64,000 bases of DNA from positions 566,217,237-566,281,236 of the forward strand of contig NC_133666.1 in assembly GCF_037893015.1 (NCBI RefSeq), read 5' to 3'. Below are positions 43,570 to 53,273 of this stretch, piece by piece. Position 1 is the stretch's first letter. Each line of letters starts with the position of its first letter. Source of the DNA: Macrotis lagotis (lineage: Eukaryota > Chordata > Mammalia > Peramelemorphia > Peramelidae). The position numbers were made by a program, and so were the translations under genes. The notes beneath the pieces are model-generated. The model searched no databases. It was given only the letters and a program-made list of their open reading frames with translations, and was not told the origin of the DNA.

Positions 43570-46125
43570 CTAAGCTTCCTTCTTTTGCATTTTTTCATTT
43601 AAACCCTTGATATTCTTGACTTTTTGTTTCTCCATATGAATTTAATTACTATTTTTTTCTTGCTCACTAAAGAAATTTTTTGAAAGTTTGATTGGTATGA
43701 CACTAAATAAGGAGTTTAATTTAGGGAGATTTTTCATTTTTATTATATTTGCTTGACCTATGCATGAGCAGTTGATATTTGCCCAGTTATTTAGATCTGA
43801 TTTTATTTGTGTGTAAGTGTTTTATAGATTTTTCTAAGTCTGCCTTTGCAGGTAGACTCCGAAGTATTTTATGTTCTCTGAATATATTTTAAATGGAATT
43901 TCTCTCTAACTTTGTATCCTGTTCGTAATATATAGAACTGCTAAGAATGTATGTGAGTTTACTTTATATCCTGTGACTTTGCTAAAGTCACCAATTGTTT
44001 CTGGTAGTTTTTAAGATGATTTTTTAGGGTTCTCTTGGTATGCCATCATATCATCTGCAGAGTGAGAGTTTTGTTTCTTCATTCCCAATTCTAATTCTTT
44101 CCATTTTTTTCTTCTCTCATTGCTAAAGTTAACATTTCTGTTACAATATTAAATAGTAGTGTTGATAAAAGATATCCTTGTTTCATCCCTGATTTTAGAG
44201 GGAATGCTTCTACCTTATCCCCATTGCATATAATGCTTATTGATGGTTTCAGATAGATACTTCTTATCATTCTAAGGAACAATCCATTTATTCCTAATGT
44301 TCTCTAGTGTTTTTAGTAGGAATGGGTGCTGTATTTTGTCAAAGGCTTTTTCAGTATCTATTGAAATAATCATATGATTTTTGTTAGGTTAGTTGTTAAT
44401 ATAGTCAATTATGCTGACAGTTTTCCTAATACTGACCCAATACTTCTTTCCTGGAATAAATCCTGCTTGGTCATAGTGTATTATCCTAGTGATAACATGC
44501 TGTAATCACAATATTTTATTTAAGATTTTTGCATCCATATTCATTATGGAAATTGGTCTATAATTTTCTTTTTTTTTTGACTCTCCTTGGTTAAGGTATT
44601 AGCAACATATTAGTGTCATAGAAGGAATTAGGCAGAGTTCTTCACCTATTTTTTTCAGATAGTCTACATAGAATTGGAACAAATTGTTCTTTGAATGTTT
44701 GAAAGAATTCACTTGTGAATCCATCTGGCCCTGGAGATGTTTTCTTAGAGAATTCATTGCTGGCTTTTTGAATTTCTTTTTCTGAGATGGGGTTATTTAG
44801 GTATTTATTTTTGTCTTCTTTTTAAGCTGGGCAATTTTTATTTTTGTAAATATTCATCCATTTCAATTAGATTATCAAGTTCATTGGCATACAGTTGGGC
44901 AAAATAGTTCCAAATTATTACTTTAATTTCCTCCATTGGTGGTGAATTAACCCTTTTCATTTTTTGATACTAAGGTAATTTGGTTTTCTTCTTTCTTTTT
45001 TTAATCAAATTAACCAAAGGTTTATCTATTTTAATGTTTTTTATAAAACCAACTCTTGCTTTTATTTATAATTCAATAGGTTTCTTGCTTTCAATTTTAT
45101 TAATTTCTCCTTTAATTTTCAGAATTTCTAATTTTGTATTTAATTTAGGATTTTTAATTTGTTCTTTTTCTAATTTTTTAATTATATGCTCAGTTTATTT
45201 ATTTTCTCTTTATTTTGTAAGAATTTAGAGATATATCCCCTAATAACTGCTTTGGCTGTATCCCTTATGTTTTGGTCTGTTGTCTCATTATTGTCCTCAT
45301 CTTAGATGAAATAATTAATTCTTTCTAAGATTTGTTGTTTTATCTACTCATTTTTTAAAATTAGGTTATTTAATTTCCAATTAGATTTGGGTCTATCTCT
45401 TCATGGCCCTTAATTACATGTGATTTTTATTGCATCATTTTCTGCAAAGAATCCATTCAATATTTCTGCCTTTCTGCATTTGATTATGAGGTTTTTATGC
45501 CGTAGTACATGATCTATTTTTGTGTAGGTGCCATGTACTGCAGAAAAAAGGTATATTGCTTTCTATCCCTATTCAATTTCTCCAAAAATCTATCACATCT
45601 AAGTTTTCTAATAGTCTATATATCTCCTTAACTTTCATCTTGTATATTTTATGGTTATATTCATCTAATTCTGAGAAAGGGAAGTTGAGGTCTCCATAGA
45701 GTTTTGCTTTCTGTGTCTTCCTGTAACTCATTCAGCTTCTCTAAGAATTTTTCTGCTATGGTACATACAAATTAATATTGAAAATACTTCATTATCTATG
45801 GTACCTTTCAGGAGGATAAAGTTTCCTTTCTTATTTCTTTTAATGAGATCTATTTTTATAGCTGCTTTGTCTGAAATAAGGATGACTATTACCCCTGCCT
45901 TTTTTCACTTCAGCTGAAGCATAATATATTCTGCTCCAGTCTTTTACCTTTACTCTATATGTATCACTTTGCTTCAAATGTGTTTCTTGTAAACAGCATA
46001 TTTTAGGAGTCTTGTTTTTAATATACTCTGCTGTCTGCTTCCAGTTGCGGGAGAGTTCATCTCATTCAATTCAAAGTCATAATTACTATCTCTTTTATTT
46101 TCTTCCATGTTGCCTTTCATGTATT

Positions 46126-46732
46126 TTCCCCCTTTTCCCACCTTATCCCTCTTTCCCAGTATTTTGCTTCTGAATACCACTTCTTTCATTGCATTTATCC
46201 CCCTTCTATCCAACACCTCCCTTTTCTTTCACTTTTCCCTTTACCCTTTCTTCCTTCCCTTCCTTTTGTCAGTTCCTTCTTTCTTCCCCACCCCATCCCC
46301 CATCCCCTCTTAATACTTGAAAGGTAAGATAAATTTCTAAACTCAACTGAGTGTGTATGCTAATTATTCTTTAAGCCAAGTCTGATGAGAGTAAAATTCA
46401 GGCAGTTCTCACCTCCTCCCTTCTTCCCCTCTATTGCAATCTGTCCTATTCACCTCTTCATGTGATGTCATTTGCACCATTCAATCTCCTCTTCTTCCCC
46501 TCTCTTTACTTCACCCATTTTTAATGAGCTATTATTTTTAAATCATTCCAACAAAGTCATGGACATGTCATGAGTGTCCATTACTTCTGGCTATGTATAT
46601 TCCCTCCTATAAAGTTACAATTCTTAAGAGTTATGTGAATCTCATTCCCAGGTGGGGATATAGCCAGTTTCATCTTATTGGATAACAGCTTTTTTCTTTT
46701 ACCCTGTTTACCTTTTCATGTAACTCTTGAAT
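46126..46732 (-). other. L1-D inter-ORF spacer
   Basis: About 600 bases separate the ORF1 end from the start of the ORF2 endonuclease. No protein family is recognisable in it. It is pyrimidine-rich on the plus strand, with CCTTCC and TTCCCC runs near 46127-46310. Part of it is shared with L1-B. Human L1 has only a short gap here (established knowledge), so this is a lineage feature. Confidence 0.6.
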
Positions 46733-47008
46733 CTCCTGTTTGAAGATCAAATTTTCTGTTTAGCTCTTGTCTTTTCATTAGGAAAAAATTGAGTCTCATA
46801 TTTCTTTAAATGTCCATTTTTTTCCCCCTGAAAGAGAAGGCTCAGTTTTGCTAAATGTTGAATTCTTCACTGCAATCCAAGCTTGATATTGAATTATTTC
46901 TTTCTGGACACTTATAGGATTTTCTCCTTGATCTGATAGTTATGGCCACAATATTTCTTGGTGTTTTCATTTTGAGATCCTTTTCAGAACTGGAGCCACA
47001 AATTCTTT

Positions 47009-47169
47009 TTTTTATATTTTTTCTATATTTTTTGCAAGGCAATGGGGTTAAGTGGCTTGCCCAAGGCCACACAGCTAGGTAATTATTAAGTGTCTGAGGT
47101 CAGATTTGAACTCAAGTACTCCTGACTCCAGGGCCAGTGCTCTATCCACTTTGCCACCTAGCCACCCTG
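47009..47169 (-). mobile_element. tRNA-derived SINE in L1-D ORF1
   Basis: A minus-oriented copy with flanking 'acaaattcttt' (46998-47008) and 'acatattcttt' (47170-47180), differing at one base. Confidence 0.92.
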
Positions 47170-47553
47170 ACATATTCTTTCAGTGACTATCTTGCCCTCT
47201 GGTTTCAGAATATCAGGGCAGTTCTTATTCTCTATATCTTGAAGTATGGAGTCCAGCCTTTTTTTAATATCCACAGTTTTCAAGTAGTCCTATGATCTTA
47301 AATTTTCTCTCCTGGATCTATTTTTCAGGTCAGTTGTTTTACCAATGAGATATTTTACAGTTTCTTCTATTTTTCATTTTATTTTTGGTTTTGTTTAACA
47401 GATTCTTGGTGTCTCATGAAGTCAATAGTGCCACAGATTCCAATCTCTTTTTTTTGAGAAGATTTTTCTTCATTTACCTTTTGTATCTCCTTTTCCAATA
47501 GGTCAATTCTGTTTTTGAAGGAGTTTTTATCTTTCTCCATTTGATTAATTGTG

Positions 47554-47723
47554 GTTTTTTGTTTTTGTTTTTGTTTTATAGGTTTTTACAAGGCAAATGG
47601 GGTGAAGTGGCTTGCCCAAGGCTACATGGCTAGGTAATTACTAAGTGTCTGAGGTCGGATTTGAACCCAGGTACTCCTGACTCCAAGGCCGGTGCTCTAT
47701 CCACTGTGCCACCTAGCCATCCC
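47554..47723 (-). mobile_element. tRNA-derived SINE in L1-D ORF1
   Basis: A minus-oriented copy flanked by 'ttaattgtg' at 47545-47553 and 47724-47732. The tail contains (TTTTTG)n at 47556-47577. Confidence 0.93.
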
Positions 47724-47912
47724 TTAATTGTGTTTTTAAAGGATTTGTTTTCTTGTAAGATGTTAATTTTCCTTGCATAATGTTAATTTTCTCTTGCATT
47801 TCTTTTCCCAGTTTTTCCATATCATTTTTAAACTTCTTTCTGAACTCTTCCTAGCAGTCTTTCTGGACTGGAGATTGATTCATATTTTCCTCTGAAGCTT
47901 CACTCATATCTG

Positions 47913-48631
47913 AGCTGGTATCCTTATCTTTAAGGAAACATTAAATGGAACTCTGCTTTGTTGCAGCCTTTTCTTTATTTTGGGCCCCTTCCCTAGGGTC
48001 TTTTATTGGGGGAGGGGCTAGTTTGCAGACCTTCCTTGTTGAGATCCCTAAAGGTCTTGCCCACTGGGTTTAGCAATTCCAGGGGGCTATTTAGTGGGCA
48101 AGCCAGTAGAGGATGTCAGAAGCTTTCTCTGGATTGCAGGGTTGTTGGTGTCAGTGACCTACTTCCTAAACCTGGGGAAGGATCTTGGCTGTCCTTGCAT
48201 AATATGCGTTGGACCCTCAGCTTAAAAATGGCCAAAGATTCTCTCTGAGTAATCAACTTAATCAGCAATCAGCTCTGAGGAAGATCTGCCACCTGTGCCC
48301 AGATCTTCCAGACCAAGTGAACTTTTGGAATAGATATCTAGGCTGCATTACTGGAACTCTCCCAACCACCACCTACACAGCAAACACTTCCTCCACTGTT
48401 TTCCAGCCTCATGCCCCTGCCCCTGAGGTGAGTCTCTGCTTTCTGCCAGCTCCCCACCATCACCCAGGGTCCCCTGTGACAGACCTTGCTGAAGATGTTC
48501 CCCTGGGTTCTTCTCTGGGTTCTGTGGATCCAAAATCTGTTAAGAGGCTTGGTTCATGTAAGTTCTAAGGGAAAGCCAGGAGAGCTTAAGATCATGCCTG
48601 GCTTCTCTCTGCCATCTTGGATAAAAGTCCC
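47913..48631 (-). promoter_or_regulatory. L1-D 5' UTR (promoter region)
   Basis: This is the least AT-rich block of the window. It lies between the ORF1 start and the right target-site duplication, where an L1 keeps its internal promoter. It carries a YY1-type site next to its 5' end. Plus-strand ORFs of 80 and 119 codons (48006-48248, 48209-48568) run antisense to it and have no known counterpart. Confidence 0.75.
48611..48620 (-). promoter_or_regulatory. YY1-type site at L1-D 5' end
   Basis: On the L1 strand this reads 'ccaagatggc', beginning 12 bases from the element's first base. Human L1 has the same core (caagatggc) at nearly the same position, where YY1 sets the start of transcription. 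The sequence and position are seen here; the function is inferred. Confidence 0.7.
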
Positions 48632-48643
48632 ATACACATTTTA
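48632..48643. repeat. Target-site duplication of L1-D, right copy
   Basis: 'atacacatttta', identical to 41720-41731. Confidence 0.88.
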
Positions 48644-49816
48644 GTACCATATATTAAAGTTTTTTCTTAACTTTTATTAGTTATCAAAATGTTCATTCTT
48701 GAGAGTGGCAATTTCTTTGACAACCATTATAAGTTTTTCCTTTATGCAAAAATGCATTTTTATTGCTCTTTTCATCATTATTTGATTCTTTTGAAATTGA
48801 CTTTAAAGAGACAGTGTATCTTCTTTCAAAACCAATAAAGGAAAATATTTTTTAAAACAAGTGATCAATCAGTTTTTGTCCAAAGACCTCTATTGATATC
48901 TCCTCAGACAGGCCATTTTACTTTAGTTAATTTTGTACTTAGAGAGCTTTCAATCTAAGTCTACCTGTTTGCAATGTCTACCTACTGACCATGACTATAT
49001 CCTGGGAGTCTAGAAGAATATAAAATAAACCATCTTCCAACCAAAAGTCCTTCAAATACTTCTGTAGCAGTTCATGCTATATATTTACTTTGTGATCTCT
49101 TTTTTTTTTTTGTCAATAAAACTCAGTGTTACATCTCCCCTTGGGATTCTGGGGGTAGCCCTGATGCTTGGGAAGGAAGTTATTTAATGCCATAAATCAC
49201 AAACCCATGCTAGTATATTGACCCTCTTTAGTTATCATATGATGTGAATTAGTCAGACATTTAATTTCAAGAAAGAAATATTTCTTAAAACAGTATAAGA
49301 ACAATTGATACAAAACATATATGTTTATATTTATGTATACATATTTTACTATAATCTCTACTGTCTTGGAAATACTACTCTGATGATAAAACCTTTGGTT
49401 CTCTGAAGTTCAAATGGTATTCCTCTGTTCTGGGGACAGAGGAGTGGGGAGCAGGGAGTGGGGAATGGAAAGAAAGCTAATGTCTCAGGACTCTCGTTCC
49501 TCCTCCAAGCAATACTTACAGACATGACTGGACAGTTCTAGTCATTAAGCTGCTAGATGCTTAAACTCTTAATTCTAAAGAAGTTCCTAGTTTTAATCAA
49601 GCCCTATGGGGCTTGATCAAATTCCTCAACTAATCTAAACAAACTCTTTTTTGAACCTAGTTCAACTGCCTTGATCAAAAGGAGATGTGCAGGCATCTAG
49701 TTCACAATTCTGAGTGACTGATTCATTTGAGATATATTCTGACCCAACCTAAGCATTAGAGTACAGCATTTTATCTAAGGATAGTGGAATAACTGGATTG
49801 ATTGATTCAATAAATA
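48644..49816. other. Unassigned sequence
   Basis: No gene was recognised. A T-run followed by 'caataaaactcagtg' near 49113-49127 could be the end of an LTR, but no matching start was found. Confidence 0.35.
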
Positions 49817-49825
49817 CCAAATCTT

Positions 49826-50047
49826 GTAATTTTTTTTTTTTTTGCTAGGCAATGGGATTAAGTGGCTTGCCTAACGCCACACAGCTAGGTAATTATTTTT
49901 TTTAGGTTTTTGCAAGGCAAATGGGGTTAATTGGTTTGCCCAAGGCCACATAGCTAGGTAATTATTAAGTATCTGAGACCGGATTTGAACCCAGGTACTC
50001 CTGACTCCAGGGCCGGTGCTCTATCCACTGCTCCTCCTAGCCGCCCC
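49826..50047 (-). mobile_element. Two-unit (dimeric) tRNA-derived SINE
   Basis: From the left: a 3' part of one SINE (tail to 'gctaggtaattatt', to about 49898), then immediately a complete second SINE of the same family and orientation. The missing 5' half of the first does not reappear. The whole unit is flanked by 'ccaaatctt' at 49817-49825 and 50048-50056, so it appears to have inserted as one piece. Confidence 0.88.
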
Positions 50048-50056
50048 CCAAATCTT

Positions 50057-50885
50057 ATACTTGAAATTAACTATTAAGCTACCACAACCATTCCCAAATC
50101 CTCTTTTCCAGCCTAAAAATTCCTAGGTTTTTAAAGTGATCCTTGAATGACATGGCATCGAATTTGACTACCAGCCTGGTTACTTCAGCTGGAGAAGAGA
50201 TAACTTAGGACAGAAACAGTAACTTCTAAGTATTTGAAAGAATCTTACATGAAAGAGGTCATTATAAATACTTTACATGGATCCAAGAGTAGTGGGTCAG
50301 AGTTGCTGTGAAGCATATTTCAGATAAAATTTCCTAATAATTCAAATCATCTAAAAGTAGAATTGGACAATCTGGGGATTCAGCAACGTTGATATTACTC
50401 CAGATATCAAATTATAGATTGGAGATTTTAGGGATCTCTGAGGGATTTTAGGGATCTCTTAAAATTCTAAGATTCTTTGATGCCATGAAAGGGTAAGACA
50501 ATCAAATCTAGAGGAATGAAGTGACCTCTGGGAAGAGATGTATGCTTTGGCTGAAGCAACAATTTAAAATAGGCATCAGGCATCATCATATGCCCCTCTG
50601 ACTAAGAGGTTGCCAGCATGCCACCTTCAAACTTCCTACAAACTGGCAGACAGGATAATTAGCCTGACACTTGAGTGTTAGATGTGCTAAGGAAACACAC
50701 AATTCCACTCATCAGTATTTTAGTTCAAATGAAGTCAGTTTGGTAGAAAAGGGAATTAACACGAGGTAGCACTAAAATTTTTCTTTAAAAAGTCAAGTAA
50801 GTAACTATAATCATCCCAACAACTGACTTTTAAGGAATGTCAAGGATAGTAAAATACTTTACAAGTATTTTCTCATTTGATTCAG
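50057..50885. other. Unassigned sequence
   Basis: No gene or repeat was recognised. A short local duplication 'agggatctct' occurs near 50428 and 50450. Confidence 0.35.
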
Positions 50886-51145
50886 AAAGACTGTGTGCTA
50901 TAGTGGTTAGTATGCTAGGTTTGGAAATAGGAAAGAAACCTGGGTTCAAATTCTGTATTTGATACTTCCTAATTAGGTGAGTATCTGAGGGGGGCAAATT
51001 ATCTTATCTCACCATTTTCATCATCCCCACCCATTCCATTTATTTTTCTGTGAAATGAGGAAAAGGATAGACCTACCTTTTAGGATTGCTTTATGGTTCA
51101 AATGAAATAATGCATGTTAAGAGTTATTTAAATGCCAGCTACTGG
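50886..51145 (+). mobile_element. MIR-like SINE
   Basis: 'gaaacctgggttcaaattct', 'ctgtgaaatgaggaaaagga' and 'atgaaataatgcatgttaag' give plus-strand MIR order. Confidence 0.65.
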
Positions 51146-51149
51146 TTCA

Positions 51150-51295
51150 AGTCATTTTACACATGAGGAAACAAAGTCTCAGAGAGAATAAGCATTTTAT
51201 TTATAGTGGAATAGCTAGTGACTGTCCCAGACAGGATTTGTAGTTCTATCTCCTGATTGCAGATCTAATGTAATAGCCACTAACATCTCCTGCCT
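51150..51295 (-). mobile_element. MIR-like SINE fragment
   Basis: 'ttttacacatgaggaaacaa', 'agctagtgactgtcccagac' and 'ctaacatctcctgcc' give antisense order. It lies tail to tail with the previous copy. Confidence 0.55.
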
Positions 51296-51299
51296 TTTA

Positions 51300-51654
51300 T
51301 AAACTAAATATGAATATTCTTTATAAGAGATTGTCCCTGGCTCATATGTGGTATTCTTTGGCTAATTCTTCCCTTATAGTTTGAACATGAGTCATCTTAT
51401 AATCTATATCTAATAAGATGTATTTTTTTCTTCAGTATTGTGACAAAGTTATATGTAGCTATTGGAAGGACTGGGATCTTGAGACAGTCAAACCAATCAA
51501 TCCAATTTCCACAAACCATTATAGGGCAACAGATGTACCTATACTTGTCTATGAAGAGCACTAGAGTGACCATTTGGGACTCATGTTGGTGCTAATGGAC
51601 TTGTTTAGTTATCTTAACACTTAATCCTTGCACAACTGATTGAACAAATTCAAT
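51300..51654. other. Unassigned sequence
   Basis: No gene or repeat was recognised. Confidence 0.35.
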
Positions 51655-51835
51655 ACATGATATTAGAATTGGAAGGGAATCTGTGGGTACCTAATTTAAC
51701 CTCCTTACTTTACAGATGAGGAAATTGATGTCTGGAGTTTAAGATACTCATCTAAAATTAGAGTGGTAGTTAGTGGTTGAATCCCAATTTTTATTTTCCA
51801 AATCCATTGTTCTTGTCCTGACATTATTTTGATTT
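51655..51835 (-). mobile_element. Old CORE/MIR-type fragment
   Basis: 'attagaattggaagggaatc', 'tttacagatgaggaaattga' and 'ggttgaatcccaattttta' resemble the copies near 33.8 and 61.5 kb. Confidence 0.5.
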
Positions 51836-52109
51836 GACCCAATTGCTAAAAAAAATGACAAATAATGAGAGCCATTAATTTTTTCTATAAGGAAAAAATG
51901 GTGCTACTTCTTACTTGTTTAGTTTCCTTATTTGTCAAATGAAGAGGCTGTAATAATGACTTCTGAGGATTCTTCTGGCTCTAGATTTGTGATTTTATGA
52001 TCCTATAAAGAATGAGATAGAGGAAGTTATGAGTATTATTCCTAGTGTAAGCATAATTAAACCCAGCCATACTATAGTATATTAGTTGATACAATAGGGA
52101 ACTCTGTAA

Positions 52110-52485
52110 GCTATGTGAGATAATAACAGTAATAGCTCCCATTTATATGATACTTTAAGGTTTACATAGCACTTTAAAATATTATTTCATTTTATCCTGA
52201 CAACAACCCTTTGTTCTTTATTATCTTCATTTTCCAGGTGAGGAAACAGGTGAGGTTGAGGGAGGTAGTTGTTAGTCAGTTAATAAACGTTTATTAAACA
52301 CCTGTGTTTGGCTATAAAAAGAAAGGGGGGAAAGACAGTCCAAGTTCTTGAGGAGCTTACAATCAAATGGGGGAAAGATTAAATGATTTTCTCTGGGTTA
52401 CTCAGTTATTGTCTTGGATTGGATTTGAACTCCTCATCCTGACTCCAAGTCCAGTCTTATATTCACTGTGCCATCAAGCCATCTC
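52110..52485 (-). mobile_element. MIR-like SINE split by an old repeat head
   Basis: MIR text 'gcactttaaaatattatttc' and 'tccaggtgaggaaacagg' resumes with 'tggatttgaactcctcatcc'. About 110 bases between (52265-52380) are a head of the old family ('taataaacgtttattaaacac', 'cttgaggagcttacaatc'). The nesting shows the old family was still moving after this MIR inserted. Confidence 0.6.
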
Positions 52486-52559
52486 CAATAGATGAAGTAT
52501 TCATTAAATGCTTACCATGTGACAGACATTGCTTCAAAGACAGAAAAATGTATTATAGC

Positions 52560-52890
52560 TTCACTTGTACTTTTTCATCTTGTCCATGAGAATAACGTGA
52601 GAATGTGTCAACTACATCACTAAGATCTAGATTAAGTATATTTATAATATTCCATTGATCTACCAGTAGTGACCCTTCTAAAAAAAGAAATAAAGTTAGT
52701 ATAGCTTGACCTATTTTTGATGAAGCCACACTAACTCCTTTTATAAATGGTTACTAGCCATCCCTTTAATAGCACATTCTAGAATTTTTTCCTCCCATGC
52801 ACCAAAGTCAAACTCACTGGTCTAATATTAAACACAAATGGTAGAGTTGGGAATATAACTTAGGCTCTCTATGGTAGGCTATTCTGTTCT
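52560..52890 (-). pseudogene. CR1/L3-like reverse transcriptase relic, antisense
   Basis: Plus-strand text 'catcttgtccatgagaataacgtgag' is the reverse of a motif read as SHVILMDK, the same CR1-type block as at 38.2 kb. Flanking phrases 'tgaagccacactaactcc' and 'aaactcactggtctaatatt' are the usual antisense neighbours of that region. Stops are abundant. Confidence 0.55.
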
Positions 52891-53016
52891 CCTTTGGAAA
52901 TCTGTTAAATTTTACAGTAGTGCTGGAAAGATAAAGGATTCAGTGCTTTTTCAGTCCATGCTTCATAAAGATCATACTTCACTAAGAGAAAAGGGAAGCA
53001 AAGTAGTCTTGGAATG

Positions 53017-53019
<3 letters not shown>

Positions 53020-53105
<86 letters not shown>
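53020..53105. repeat. (CT)n microsatellite next to a SINE tail
   Basis: A long pure CT run ends in 'ctttctctctcccccc' directly at the tail of the following SINE. The RERERE ORF (52982-53164, minus) is an artefact. Confidence 0.97.
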
Positions 53106-53106
<1 letters not shown>

Positions 53107-53264
53107 CCCCCACCCTTTTTAGTTTTTGCAAGACAATGGGGTTAAGTGGCTTGCCCAAGGCCATACAAGCTAGGTAATTATTAAGTGTCTGAGACCAAAT
53201 TTGAACCCAGGTACTCCTGACTCCAGGGCCTGTGCGCTATCCATTGAGCCACGTAGCCACCCCA
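53106..53264 (-). mobile_element. tRNA-derived SINE
   Basis: A minus-oriented copy, 'ttagtttttgcaagacaatg' to 'cacgtagccacccc'. On its own strand the tail runs into the (GA)n repeat at 53020-53105. L1-C inserted right beside its head. Confidence 0.9.
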
Positions 53265-53273
53265 GGGATGAAT

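Larger units (their letters stand above)
42152..46125 (-). pseudogene. L1-D ORF2 (endonuclease and reverse transcriptase), broken
   Basis: From the N-terminus, the endonuclease frame near 46000-45860 reads CCLQETHLKQSDTYRVKVKDW and then YYASAEVKKG; the catalytic Glu of 'QETH' is present. Reverse transcriptase motifs follow. Near 44400-44300 is the SI..EKAFD region, near 44282-44091 'GMKQGYLLSTLLFNIV', and near 44060 the catalytic 'ADDMMAY'. The C-terminal cysteine region 'NNQCWRECGKSETLMHYWW' lies at 42652-42467. Frames change many times, a SINE cuts the gene at 43.4-43.6 kb, and CA and CT/TA microsatellites have grown inside. The full protein would be about 1,250 residues. Confidence 0.88.
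46733..47912 (-). pseudogene. L1-D ORF1 (RNA-binding protein), broken
   Basis: From the start near 47912 the minus strand reads MSEASEENMNQSPVQKDC, then a long lysine- and glutamate-rich coiled-coil region. The RNA-recognition segment includes 'NLRIIGLLEN' (near 47300). The C-terminal domain starts with KTPRNIV (near 46980) and ends with QELNRKFDLQ near 46755. In a working L1 this protein forms trimers that coat the element's RNA. Two SINEs and several stops and frameshifts break the frame. Confidence 0.78.
41732..48631 (-). mobile_element. L1-D: near-complete LINE-1
   Basis: This is a ~6.9 kb minus-strand LINE-1 with both ends. The A-rich 3' end is at the left, and the 5' UTR at the right ends at a perfect 12 bp target-site duplication. 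In transcription order it holds the 5' UTR (48631-47913), ORF1 (47912-46733), an inter-ORF spacer (46732-46126), ORF2 (46125-42152) and the 3' UTR (42151-41732). Three later SINEs (43415-43569, 47009-47169, 47554-47723) and several microsatellites lie inside. Without the SINEs it is about 6.4 kb, close to a full-length mammalian L1. Stops and frameshifts throughout show it is inactive. Confidence 0.92.

Noticed and set aside
48209..48568. 119-codon ORF with proline- and serine-rich text, like a gene exon
   Set aside because: It lies wholly within the L1-D 5' UTR in antisense, where stops are rarer. Kept only as an ORF0-like lead.
48840..49140. Possible LTR around 'caataaaactcagtg'
   Set aside because: Only a polyadenylation-like end; no matching start, TATA box or flanking duplication.
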